A stretch of 64,000 nucleotides of DNA, taken from Cephalotrichum gorgonifer. Its lineage: Eukaryota; Ascomycota; Sordariomycetes; Microascales; Microascaceae. The position numbers and the translations under genes were made by a program. Below are positions 21,721-32,820 of the stretch, piece after piece (position 1 is the first letter of the stretch; each line of letters opens with the position of its first letter). The stretch is from the NCBI GenBank assembly GCA_900312665.1, contig ONZQ02000003.1, forward strand, positions 268,648-332,647. Reading direction: 5' to 3'. Under the pieces are notes generated by a model. The model made no database searches. It worked only from the letters and a program-made list of their open reading frames with translations, and was not told where the DNA came from.

Positions 21721-22759
21721 ATGGTCCGCCGCCGCCACCCTCCCAAAATGGACTCCCCGGACCAGACCTCCCTCCACACCCTCCCAGACGGGCCCCTCCC
21801 TCCAGCGCCAGCGCCAGCGCCAACCGGAGAAGCTCCTCTCGGACTCCCGGCGGAGAAGCCGGCGTCCTCGGCTCGCGGATGGATCCTCCTCGCCGTCGCG
21901 AGCGGCGCCTGCGCGGCCTTCAACGGCATGTTTGCGAAGCTGTATGTAGCCGTAGCCTTACGTCCCATAGCCCCCTTTTCCTCCTCTATTGTCTTGGAAA
22001 CTCCACACGGCCTACCTTCCTTCCATTTTATTCCTCTTTAATTTACACGAGGAGTCGGAAAATTAAATGCTTCGAATTAGGACGACGACGGATCTTACGC
22101 GGACCATCGCGGATGCCATCGGGGAGGCTCTTGGGCTAGGCTATCACCCGGATGCCGTGGAGTATCTCATCCGAGGCGTATGTTTCCCCCTTCCCTTCCC
22201 CCCTCCTTTTTTTTTCTTCCTCTTTCTAGTTGTTCACTCTCGTCCTGTTCTCGTCCCCCTCCATGCTGTCTAACTAACAAAACAATCGCAGCTATTCTTC
22301 GTACTAAACCTCGTCTTCAATGGCGTCGTAAGTCACCCACCCCCCTCCGTCATCCCCCCCCCCATCCCCCGTCCCCCTTCCCCCTTCCCTCCCCCATTCC
22401 CTCCCCCCTCCAACGCTTCCACGCAGCAACGCGCACAGAGCGAAGAAATTCTCACCCAGTCGCAGATGTGGTCCCTCTACACCTCCGCCCTGAAAAAAGG
22501 CTCCTCAACGACCCAGGTCGCCATCATGAACACCTCCATGAACTTCATGGTCACCGCCGTCCTCGGCGCCCTCGTCTTCTCCGAGGCGCTCCCTCCCTTG
22601 TGGTGGGCCGGCGCCGCGCTGCTGGTGGCGGGGAACGTCATCCTCGGCCGCGAAGCCGCTTCCTCTGCCGCTGATGAGGGGGAGATGGAAGGGGAGGGTC
22701 GGGAGGCGGAGCAGGAGAGGGAGGGCCTGTTAGAGAGGTCGGACGATGGCGAGATGTAA
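21721..22759 (+). CDS. TMEM42/EamA-like small membrane protein
   Basis: Exons 21721-21941, 22081-22177, 22292-22327 and 22466-22759 join to 215 residues. A Pro/Ala-rich cytosolic N-terminus leads to four likely membrane segments: around WILLAVASGACAAFNGMF, LFFVLNLVFNGVMWSLY, ATSMNFMVTAVLGALVFSE-like sequence, and LWWAGAALLVAGNVILG. The pattern (a tandem half of a drug/metabolite transporter fold with KGSSTTQVAIMNTSMNF) matches TMEM42-like half-transporters. The last acceptor is chosen at CGCAG before ATGTGG to give GVMWSLY; an earlier acceptor would add about 13 residues (QRAQSEEILTQSQ) in frame. The third intron is extremely C-rich. A second in-frame ATG at 21748 is possible. Substrate is unknown. 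The C-terminus is acidic. Confidence 0.8.
22328..22426 (+). repeat. C-rich low-complexity tract in an intron
   Basis: Long C runs separated by TT or AT fill most of the third intron of the TMEM42-like gene. The complementary strand carries many G3-G5 runs, able in principle to form a G-quadruplex. Confidence 0.6.
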
Positions 22760-22972
22760 ACGTAGTTCGCGCGAGATCATGTTCCGTGCATCGGTGTACG
22801 ATAGACTCGGATAGACAGATAGACAGATAATAGTAAGCGGTCCTGGTTCAAGACCGACATGGCAACTCTACATACCCCATCTGCGAACCCAAACTCCTCA
22901 ACGCCTGTATCCCAATCCACGCTCGCCCGAAACGAGCCCGAAGGCAACCACGAAGATAAGAAAAAACAAAAG

Positions 22973-25768
22973 CTACCGATCGCTCAACTCCACACCGTCA
23001 TCCCCATCCAACTCTTCATCCCCATCCATAATCTGTGCCCCTCCCCCTCCCCCTCCCCTGCCCCCCTCGAACGAACTCCTAAGCTGTATCCTCCCCCTCG
23101 ACGCCCTCTCCACCCGATCCGACACCCACCCCGCCACCCCCCTCAGTGCCTCCCACAGCCTCTCCTGCCCATCCACCGCCTCCGGGTCGCCGCGCGGGTG
23201 CGGGTGCTCCGCCGCCTCGACCTTGAACTGGTACTTCAGGCAGTCCTTGACCGTCACCAGCCCCGTCAGCTTGCCGTGGTACTCTATGAGTATCACGCGC
23301 GGCCCGATCTTGCGGAAGAGCTCCATGACGGTCTCGAGCGGGAGGCGCGGGTGCGCCGTCACGGGCGTGGGGTCCACGTATCGGCCCAGTGCGATTGTGG
23401 ACGTGGACGTGGAGGCCGGCTCTCCTGCCGTCGGCGTCGTCGGCGCGTAGGGGTTGCGCCCGGGACCGCTGGCCGCGGCGGTGGTGGTGGTGGTGGTGGT
23501 GGTGGTGGAGAAGGTGCAGGGCGCCGAGGGGTCGAGGGGCCGCGTGGCCCTCAGCCGCTCGAGGGCGTACCGCAGCTCCGTGCGGCCGATGTAGCCCACG
23601 AGCGTCTTGGAGTTCTCGTCGCTTACGATGGGGAAGCCCTGGTACTTGTCGTCGGCGAGCAGGTTCTCCACGTCCCCCAGTGTTAGCCCGCTGACGGGCA
23701 GTGAGACGATGGACTCCGTCATGACGCGCGACACGGGCACGCCGAAGTTGTGCTCCTCCTTGGCGTCGAGGTAGGGGTAGCCGCTGAACCAGATGGCCCT
23801 GTCGGCGATACCGCCCTTCCCAAAGAGCTCGCTCACGGCCTTGGTGACGCCGACCACGATCATGGTGGGCAGGATGTACGTGAGCGCCCCCGTCAGCTCG
23901 AACATGATGACCACCACGGAGATGGTGATGTGCATGATGCCGCTGAGCGCGGCCGCCGAACCCAGGAAGGCGTAGGTTCCCGGCGTGATGCACGGCCCGT
24001 CTGGCGGGCACGCCCTGAAGAAGACGTTGTCGGAGCCCGCCGCGGCGTGCAGAGCCTCGACGATTATGCCGACCGTCCGCCCAAACAGGGCGCCGATGGC
24101 CATCGACGGCACGAAGATCCCGGCGGGCACCTTGCAGCCGTAGGAGATGATTACCAGGAACACCCGCAGCGCGGTCGCGATAGTAAGGGAGAGGATGTTC
24201 ATGAGTCGCTTGTTGGGGTCGCATAGGCCGTGGTAGTCCTCCCCCTCGCACTCGAGGAAGAGGACCTCCATGCTCTCCGTCATCTCGATTCTGAGGAACG
24301 CGTTCGGATAGCACAGGACGGCCGTGCCCGCCGCCAGCAACGTGGCCTCGAGGACGGCGTAGTTGGCGAGATACTTCTTCCGGAAGCCCTGCGCCCGCAG
24401 ATTCCACTTGATCACGAGGGCGCCGTACAAGCCCCCGAATATACCGATAATGACGAAGAAGAAGATCTCAAACCACTGCCACGACCTGTCGTACGACACC
24501 TGGAACATGACGAGCTGGCCCGTCCGGAAGGGGTTCATGGCCGCCAGCACGGCCGTGGCCACCAGCGCGCAGAAGTAGCTCCTCCAGAGGGTCTTGAGGG
24601 GAAAGTATACGGCCATCTCCTCCAGGGAGAAGAGGACGCCGCCGATGGGGCTGCCGAAGGCGACGGCGACGCCCGCGGCGGCGCACGCGCAGAGGATCTC
24701 CCGGGTCTTGGTGGCGCTGCGCTTGTACTTGTTGAAGAAGCGGGAGATGACGTTTCCCGTACACACGGCGTAGTGTACGCTAGGGCCTTCCTTCCCGACC
24801 GACAGACCGGACCCGATAGCAAGGGGTAGCGCGACCGACTTGATCAACAGGGTCCAGGGCCCGAGGAAGCCCTTCATGACGAAGCCGGCTATGATGCACT
24901 TGATCTCCGAGATGCCGGAGCCGGCCGCGTACGGCGCAAAATGCCGTACTAGGATCGCCGCTATAGAGGAATATACAATCTGACCCTAAGGTTAGCACGG
25001 TTGGAGGCACGCAAGGACGACGCTTCAACTAACAGCAAATAGGATATAGATGATGTAGTTCAAGGGCGCGAAGCCTGTCCACGGCTTCCAGTCGTCGCAA
25101 CCTAGAGCGCAAACGATTAGTATAAAAAATAACGCCCAACGGCAGGCGATCCACGACGTTCAAGCGTACCGTTCTCCTCGCCCCAGCAGCAAAAGTTCTC
25201 GTTAAGGTAGAATGCCGTCTTGCAGTAGCCAAGTTTGAAGTCGGCGAGCCATTCGGTGATGACGCTCAGGAGGGCGGCGTTCAGCCCGATGGCCGCCCCG
25301 ATCAGGGTAATCACTAGCCACCCCTGAATAGCATCGTAGGTAACCAGTAGCCGCTGCCGTAATCCGGGTGACCCCCGGTCGTAGAGGCCCGCAACCTCGC
25401 GCCGTCGCACTCGTTGTCGAGCCTGTTCTCTCGCCGCATCCTGGACCCAATCTATTTCGCGGCATGTTCAGTAAATAGCTCTTGGAAGCTGTAGGGCTCA
25501 AGTTCATACCTATCGTAGTGAAGTCCTGCGCGGTGAGTCAGCCAAAGCCAGGAGAGAAGCGAAGCTGAGTTTGGGGGTAGGGGGACGTCTATACCTCATA
25601 TCTCTTGATCTCGGCGATCTCCTCCTCAATCCGATGCTCGCCCGGGGCTGTGTGGTCCGCCTCGCCCTGTTCCGCAGCAGAAACGGCGAAGGATAGCCTG
25701 CTCGCCACCGACGGCCGCCGCGCGTGGCCGTGATTATGGGCCGAGAAGGACGTTGAACGGGAGCTCAT
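22973..25768 (-). CDS. CLC-family voltage-gated chloride channel/transporter
   Basis: Exons 25768-25595, 25525-25510, 25451-25170, 25101-25034 and 24985-22973 join to 850 residues. The second exon is only 16 nt. The protein has an N-terminal cytosolic segment, then the CLC membrane core with GSGISE (202-207), GKEGP (244-248, gating glutamate) and FGSPIGGVLFSLEE, and two C-terminal CBS domains (about 615-690 and 745-800) split by a poly-Thr insert. The start of helix H6-like AYAAGSGISEIKC follows the fourth intron. The best yeast comparison is GEF1, an endosome/Golgi chloride carrier that supports acidification by V-ATPase. The C-terminus is Gly-rich and acidic. The gene is 213 bases from the TMEM42-like gene, convergent to it. 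Confidence 0.92.
23480..23508 (-). repeat. (ACC)n microsatellite encoding poly-Thr between CBS domains
   Basis: About nine and a half GGT units on the plus strand read as Thr codons on the coding strand, in the loop between the two CBS domains, a place where length change is likely tolerated. Confidence 0.85.
25510..25525 (-). other. 16-nt micro-exon of the CLC gene
   Basis: The interval encodes Asp-Phe-Thr-Thr-Ile plus one base. It is flanked by a CGCAG acceptor and a GTATGA donor; joining without it would shift frame, and with it the frame enters DWVQDAARE cleanly. Confidence 0.75.
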
Positions 25769-26351
25769 CGTATAGCTCGTTGCAGCATGGTTTCCGGCCG
25801 CTGCGGGTGGCTACGGGGTTGGCTGCGGGAAGATAGTCGGATACTGGGATGCGCGGTGGGTCGGTGGATCTGCCAGAATTCTAGGCTAAGCGGAGGGGTT
25901 TCCCGAAACTACAGGGCTAGAGGGTGCGTGTGGTTGGGATGTTGAAGCTGTCGTGGTAATTGAAGGTTGGCACTGGCCACCGGAGCTACCTATGTACCTT
26001 GGTCGTAATACACCTGCACGTAATCGCCTTGCAGCTGCGGAGTGCTGAGGACCAATCCGGAGGCCGTTGTGGCTGCCATGCCGGTCGTCAGAAATAGTGG
26101 GTCGGCGTGCACAGTCTTGGCTTGGGAGAGACACGCCAAATCCACCCAATGTATCAACGCGCTTCTGACCCTCTGGCTGCTGGTTGCTGGCCGCTAGCAG
26201 CTGGACCCCACCGCGCGTTCTAGACTCTCATGAGCAGCATCAAAACCTCGATTCACCCATTATCACGTCTCCTTGGCACTCCCTAGCCCTGATACTGCTC
26301 CCCGAGCCACACCCCAATCTCACACATCCTCATCACTACTCGTACACCAAC
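25769..26351. other. Divergent promoter region CLC/DPB3-like
   Basis: No gene seen. A TACTCGT copy ends 8 bases before the DPB3-like ATG (26337-26343). Confidence 0.5.
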
Positions 26352-27156
26352 ATGCCTTCAAACACAACCGCCCTACCGCCGCGTAAGGAGCCAACCGGCC
26401 AAACTCAACTGCCCTGTAAGCCACGGAAACCCGCTCTTCCCCTTGAGATACCTCTATCGCGCATATGGCTCATTCATCTCTAGTATCAAGGGTGAAAAGG
26501 ATCATAGGGACGGACCCGGACATCGCTCTATGCTCCAATAATGCCGCCTTCGTCATCACCCTCGCAGCAGTTAGTCTACCCCCATCCCGTTGAAGTACTC
26601 CGGGCTAACACAAAACGCAGGAAATGTTCGTCCAGCACCTCGCGGGCGCCGCTCACGATGCTTCGAAGCTGGAGGCAAAGCCTAGGAAAAACCTACAGTA
26701 TAAGGATCTAGGTATGCCCAGCTCACCAATGATGTGCAGATCATTCTCTGCCACCCACCCTCAAGCCCCTCTCTCTAATGCCAACTAGCAAACGCCATCT
26801 CGGCAAATGACAACCTCGAGTTCCTCGAGGATGTCGTCCCCAAGACCCAGCCCTACAAAGCCATCCGCCAAAAGGCCAACGAAACCAGGGCAAGGATTAA
26901 CGGGGACGCCGTGGTCGACGGTGATAATGGCAACGGCAAGACCAAAGCCAAGACCAAGACCAAGACCAGCAAGACCAAGGCCAAGAGCGACGACCCGCCC
27001 CTCCAGAACGGGAAGAAGCAGCAGAAACTACTCGTGAACGGCGGGTCCGGACTGATGGACATCAGTATGACATCGGACAGGGACGAGGACCCGAATGCGC
27101 AGTTGGAGCTGGAGGCGAGCCAGGCGGCTGGCGGCGACGTGGTGATGAAGGATTAG
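26352..27156 (+). CDS. Histone-fold (CBF/NF-Y type) protein, DPB3/CHRAC1-like
   Basis: Exons 26352-26415, 26484-26569, 26621-26711 and 26789-27156 join to 202 residues. The histone fold (about 21-105) reads LPLSRVKRIIGTDPDIALC, then AAFVITLAAEMFVQHLAG and LQYKDLANAISANDNLEFLEDVVP. This matches the small histone-fold subunits of DNA polymerase epsilon (Dpb3) and of the CHRAC remodeller (CHRAC1/POLE4 family), which pair with a Dpb4-type partner. The tail carries a Lys/Thr-rich repeat (KTKAKTKTK) that looks like a nuclear or DNA-contacting segment, then an acidic end. Which complex it belongs to cannot be told from sequence alone. Confidence 0.87.
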
Positions 27157-27410
27157 GCGTCCGACCCGCCATCGTCCGCTGGGTCCGTTTCGCCCCTAGG
27201 CCTTACGATATGATACCAAAAATGTAATGTGTTATGATATGTTCAGCCTCCCGTGTGGCATGCTTCTGTTTTTTTATAACCTTCCTGACTCCATAAGTAT
27301 CATCTATCCGGGTATGATCCATGAGCCCCAATGCCTGATCCGGAACCTTCAGCTACTCCCCCATTTTGTCATTACACAAGGGCTGGAGCGGGATATCCTG
27401 CGTGTTTCCG

Positions 27411-28481
27411 TTACTCCTCCATGGCGTCCGGATCCGTGTGGAACCCGGGCGGTAGCCTCCCCTCGTTGATCATCTTTTCTAGCCGGATAATCTCCTCCAG
27501 GCTACTGGCCTTCTTAATCATCTCCTGGAGCCTCTTCTTCTCTCCGTCAGTAAGCTTTATCCGCGCGAACTTGGCCGAGTCGGCCGGGCCGTCTGCTAGT
27601 GGTGCGGCCAGCCCCTTGGACTTCGTGCCCCGTATCTACATGGTGGGAGGACTGTTAGTGGGAACCGAGCGTAGTGGTGGGGGGTAAGAAACGAGACAAA
27701 TTGACGGACCTTGATAGCGAGGGCCGACGGCGCCTCTGCTGTGCCAAACAGCTCCTTCGCCTGCTTTCGCTCCACATCCTTGACCTTCTCATAGTCTAAG
27801 AACCGTACCGTAGGACACCTCCAGATGACCCAATACCGATAGTTCTAGTTATTCACGTGTTAGAGAAGCTTCGAAGGCGGCGAGGGAGAGGGGAGTGCGG
27901 CCCGCGTACCTCCTTCTTCGTAACCGGGTTGTCCAGTAGTACGAGGTGGATCAGGCTCCGAAACGTCCCCAACGCGTCTAGCTCCGCCAGCTCGGAGAAG
28001 TTGTTCGACGCCAGGACGAGGTTCCGTAGGTGGGGTATGGAGTTGGCGACTGTGGGCTGTATACTCGACACTCGGTTCCTCGCGAGAAGCAGCGTCGTGA
28101 TCCGAGGCGACAGGGGGAAGTTCCCCAGCACCTGGATGTCGTTGTCTGTGAAGTCTATCGAGTCATGGGGCTAGCGAGTCCCGTCAGCGACCAGTAACAA
28201 AGGAGAAGGAAGGTTCTGGGCCGAGGGAGGGCCAAGTTGTCGGCCCGGGAAGGGGAAGGGGAGTTGGGTTTTTGGACTTACTCCGGCGGCACCCAAGTTC
28301 TCGATGTTCGGGATTCGGTGGCCTGTTCATTTGGGGGAGATACCCGCTATCAACTCTGCACTGCGATCAAAAGTGTAGCATCTGCCCTTTTCAAAAACGC
28401 ACCTCGAAGATCCAACTCGCGCTCCTTGAGGGGGTTGAGGTAGGACAGGGAGTCCCTGATGAGGTCGGCGGTGAGCCTCAT
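27411..28481 (-). CDS. LEA1: U2 small nuclear ribonucleoprotein A'
   Basis: Exons 28481-28403, 28322-28282, 28170-27910, 27844-27710 and 27635-27411 join to 246 residues. The protein is a short leucine-rich-repeat cap protein: MRLTADLIRDSLSYLNPLKE, then HRIPNIENLGA, IDFTDNDIQVLGNFP, ITTLLLARNRV, LRNLVLASNNF and LIHLVLLDNPVTKKENYRYWVI, the LRR C-cap typical of U2A'. A charged helical C-terminus follows. It binds U2 snRNA with U2B'' and belongs to the spliceosome. All four introns keep frame; three are phase 0 and the first splits a Gly codon. Confidence 0.94.
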
Positions 28482-28908
28482 CGCTGGTTACCTGGAGTGG
28501 GGGATGGCTGTTCTCAAACTGTGGTGAAAAACGGTACGGTAGGGTAAGCGGCGGGGTCGAGGGAGTCGTGGGGGTCGAATTGGCGTCGAGCGTTAAAGGG
28601 GCGGCAGATTCAGTCGCCGGTTCGTCGTTTCTTCGCGTCGCTATGAAGTCTTTCTTATTCGCTGCTGCGGGGGACAAGGCTGAAAACACTAGAGGTTTAG
28701 ATGTGAGCTCGAGAATGGGCCCCGATATGGTGGTATAACCCCGATAGATGCATATCCGCGGACAGCAAGCTCCCGACTCGTCCTCCGTGGCTGCTACTCT
28801 CGCGGGGGCAGCATTGAATGCGCAACCCGAATTCAGAGCCACCTACCCCGACCTCGCCATCCAATTGACTTGTGGCGGTGAGTTGCTACATGCGGGCTAT
28901 TATTCACC
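28482..28908. other. Divergent promoter region LEA1/SEC5
   Basis: No gene seen. The 427 bases serve both a splicing and a secretion gene. Confidence 0.5.
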
Positions 28909-31900
28909 ATGGACGAACGCTCTATACTGGAGTTCTACCGCCTCCAGACCCTCAACCCTACGGAATGGCCTGCCGAGAACAACAGCGACGCATCCGACAG
29001 CGAAGATGAGGAAAAGAGGAAGAAGCTACAGCGGAGGAAGTCGCGGTACCAGGCCCTCGAGAGGTCCACCACCCGACGGAGCTTGATGGGCAGCGAGCCG
29101 TCCGGAAAGGGGGGCGGGCTCGTCATGAAAGACGAGCCCGATCCTCTTGGGACTACGGATAGCGTCATCAGGACCTTGCGACAGCTCGGTCTTCCCGTGC
29201 AAGAGAACCCCCGAATACGTGAGTCCCGGTCCCGGCGTGCCTGCCACTAAGGTGACCTTCTGCTAAAGAAACCCCCAAAAGGTAACCGGTTCCTCTTGTC
29301 CTCGACCGCCTTTACGCCCTCGCTCTTCCTCTCCCAGCTCCACGCAAACGCCGACAGCAAGAGCCTCGTCGCGGGCCTGGATGCCCTGACGCGGTCGATC
29401 GACGAGAAGTCCGCATCGCTTAAGGTGCTGGTGGAATCGAACTTTGAGCGCTTCGTCAAGGCCAAGGCCACCATTGACAACGTGTACAAGGAGATGAAGT
29501 ACCGGGGCGCCGAGCAGCCCGCGCAGGGTCTCGCGCGGGGCCACTCGAGGCACGCGAGCAGGAGCAGCTTCCGGAACAGCCCCCTCAACAACCCCGTCTC
29601 CTCGCCCGTCAACGACGCGAGGAGGAAGAATGCGCTGGTCAAGGAGAGCGAGTACGGTGTCGTCGGCATCAAGACCCCGCTCCTGGACGTCACCGCCAAG
29701 GCCGAGGACGTATGGGGCCCGGCCCTCGGCGGCCGCGAAAAGGAGGAGAGCCTGAAGACCATCTCGGCCAACATCGAGCGCTTCAAGGAATACACAGAGC
29801 TGAGCGCGGCCATCGCCGACAGCATCAAGAGGAAGGACTACGAGAGCTTGGTGGAGGAGTACAACCGCGCGAGGAGGATCGCCGACGAGGCGCGGTCGAC
29901 GACGCAGAACCTCGCCGGTGACGCCACACCCAGTGACCAGCAGCTCTATCAGATCATCCTGGCCTGTCGGATGTGGCACGACGTCGACGAGCAAATGAAG
30001 AGCTTCAAACGGGAAATATGGAGGAGCTTAACCTCCGTCCACACTGTTTCCAGGACGGAAAACCTGCCCAGTCACCCCGAAGATCGACACATGGAGCTCA
30101 TCTCGCTGCTGCTGGAGCTCGGCGTCGACGACAATCCGATCTGGCTGTGGCTGCTGAGCCGCTACGACTTTCTTAAGGGGAGGATCCAGATGACGGCAGA
30201 ACGCGCAAAGGTCGAGATTGAGATCCTCCGTAGACGGCTGGCGAACGCGGACAAGCCGAGTCCTCAAGGTACGGCGTCATACCTCCGCTCGCTGAGTCGC
30301 CAGTCGATGGAGAATAAGCCGTCCCTACTGGACTCCGGCGACGTAATTGAGTTCTGGGAAAAGACGCTCTCCTTCATCACCACCATACTCTCGCCGCAGG
30401 GCCTGCTAGGAGAGATCTTGGAGTTCTGGGATACGGCGAAGGGATTCACGAGCGGGACCACGCAGAAGACGCTGCCCGGCGGGTTTAACGGGGAGTCGAA
30501 GAAGTTCCACAGACTGTCTGTCGAGGGGACGACGTCCCTCGAGAAGGCGGTCGTCGAGTTGGTGGACATGATCCGAGACCACATCTTCTCCTTCTTCGCC
30601 AGCCTGCCCCCCGAGGACATATCCCTTCTCTTCTCGCCCATGCCCAAGTCGCCCTCCTCGCCCCCCCCCGACCCAGACGCCCATATCCGGGACCCTCTCT
30701 CCGGGGGGCATGCGGTTCTCGCTGAACGCAAACAACCTTCCCCCGCCGTCCCCCAAGCGCGGCGAGGCGTGGGAGAAGTTCGCCTTCTGGCCGCCGTGGT
30801 CCAACTCCGTCAGCGGCGTCCACTACCTCTCCAAGATCCTCGCGCTCATCGGCGCGGGCGCCGCCGAGCTGGCCACGATCCAGCCCCTCGGCGGCTCGGA
30901 GGGCGTCGCGGTCGAGAGGCTGAAGGCGCTGGTGGGCGCGGCCAGGGAGCGGTCCGTCACGGCGCTGTGCGCCGCGTGGAACAAGGACGCCGAGAACATC
31001 AAGTACGTCGAGGATTGGCACAGGGCCGAGTCCGGCGACGTCACGCGCATGCCGGCCAGCTTCGCGGCGTTCGAGGGCTCCCTGCTGGGCGGGATGCAGA
31101 AGATCCTGTACATCTCCGAGGCCATGGCCAAGCCGGGGGCCGAGTACATCGTGCTCCCGCCCCAGGCGAAGCTGCTGCAGATGGTGCGGAGCCAGTACGT
31201 CACGACGCTGTACAAGGCCCTCAGCGGCATGGTGGAGAACGCGGAGAGGTCGCTGAAGCAGACGGACGACGAGTGGACCACGGACATTGACGGGCCGGCG
31301 GTCGCGTCGTCGGGTCCGGCGGGTCCTGCAGGGAAGGGGACCCTTGATGCCAGCGACAGGGTACGCATCCCCCAAGTCCCTGTTTCCCCTCCCCCCCCCC
31401 CATTTCTTCTTTTCACTTTTTAACCGGATGAGATATGAGATTGTATGAGATAGCTAACTCGAATATAACTTAGAACGTCCGCATGCTCCTGACCCTCAGC
31501 AACCTCCAGGCCCTCCGCGCCACCGTCGTCCCCGCGCTAAACACGCAGTTCGAGAACGCCTTCTCCGTCAAGCTGACGGACGAGTCCAAGACCATCCGCG
31601 ACGTGCTGGGCCAGATCGACGCCCGCCTCTTCCAGACCTACACGCGGCCCTTCGTCGACTCGTCAAAGTCCATCATCAAGGCCGGGATCGCGGACCCGGG
31701 CTGGAGCCCGCCGCCGGGGAAGAACCCCACGGAGGCCCGGCCCTACATCTACGAGCTACTGCTCAACCTCGTGCTCGTGCACACGCAGGTGTCCACCACG
31801 GCGCCCTCCCTGACGTCGCAGGTCCTCTCGTTCCTCCTCGAACAGGTCACACGCGAGCTGCTGGAGACGTACCGCTCGCGCCAGAGGTACACCCTCGAGG

Positions 31901-32157
31901 GCCTGATGCAGGCCACGCTCGACGTCGAGTTCGTCGCGCAGACCCTCAGCCAGTACACCACGGAGCGCGCCTCGGAGCTCCAGGCGCAGGTGTACCAGGA
32001 GCTCGACAGCCGGACGGACGACTCCACCAGGGCCAGGCTGCAGGGGGAGCTGCCCGAGATGAGGGTCGTGCTGAAGAGGTTGAGGGAGGGGAGCAAGATG
32101 GAGTTTGCGTGCTTTCGGAAGGCGAGGAGGGCGGCGGGGGGTGGGAGTCAAGGCTGA
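28909..32157 (+). CDS. SEC5: Exocyst complex component SEC5, with an apparent one-base frameshift
   Basis: Exons are 28909-29218, 29282-31360 and 31474-32157. The start MDERSILEFYRLQTLNPTEWP, the DPLGTTDSVIRTLRQLGLPV segment and RNRFLLSSTAF at the first splice match fungal Sec5, as do SASLKVLVESNFERFVKAKA and KRGEAWEKFAFWPPWSNS. Sec5 tethers secretory vesicles to the plasma membrane within the exocyst. The long second exon changes frame between about 30,600 and 30,710: the family sequence continues only in the next frame. One surplus base in the C9 run at 30661-30669 would explain it; removing one C gives about 1023 residues, the family length. No intron of sensible size can bridge it. Sequencing or assembly error is the most likely cause, since both halves are well preserved. 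A true disruption cannot be excluded. Confidence 0.92.
30661..30669 (+). other. C9 homopolymer at the SEC5 frame change
   Basis: Nine consecutive C precede the point after which the conserved protein continues in the other frame. Eight C would restore a single open frame through a Pro/Ser/Thr-rich linker. Confidence 0.7.
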
Positions 32158-32820
32158 GTTTGGGGTAAAAGAGTACTAGGGTAGCAGGGTAACAGGGGGT
32201 GGGGCGGGAAAAAGGGGCAGGGGACAAGTTGCGGGCAGCATGGGTATTTATGAGATTCGCTGTATATAGTAGTAAGACCTAGGTCAAGCAAGGGAGGGGA
32301 AAGGGGTTCAAGAAGTGAATGACCCAAGTACATACATTCATATCATCATTCATACACATCCCGTCTTTCTCGTTCGTTTGGCCGATTCACAACTGTCAAC
32401 TACTTCCACGCTCCCCAACTCTCCACTTCCACCCCTTTCCATCTCTCTCGCAGTACCCGGACGGCATCAGCCTACTCCTGACCCATGGCCCCAGTATTCA
32501 TTCCCCATTGGCAGCAAATGGGTTGGGGAGAGCAAAAAAGCTACAATTACTTGAACAGGAAATCAATTCAGCTAGCTTGGATATAACTAGCAGCCACTAC
32601 ACAAGACGGGGCCGTCCACGACCACAGCTTGTCCCAGCGCCACCACCACCACCCCGCTTTATCTCTAACCCCGGCACCAGGCCCGCCACTCCCCCGACAG
32701 CTCCGGGGCCCGTCTAAGCGTACTCCCCGCGCTGTGCTGACCGGGGGCCCGGGCCTCGTAGCGTCCGAGGCTTGCGTCTCGGACCTAATTTTCCTCTTCA
32801 GCTGTCCAGTTGGGACTCGC
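32158..32820. other. Convergent intergenic region SEC5/eEF2
   Basis: No gene seen; presumed 3' untranslated regions of both flanking genes. Confidence 0.5.

Noticed and set aside
23079..24407. 442-codon frame overlapping the CLC gene in another minus-strand frame
   Set aside because: Arg/Gly/His-rich alternate frame of a conserved gene, produced by GC bias.
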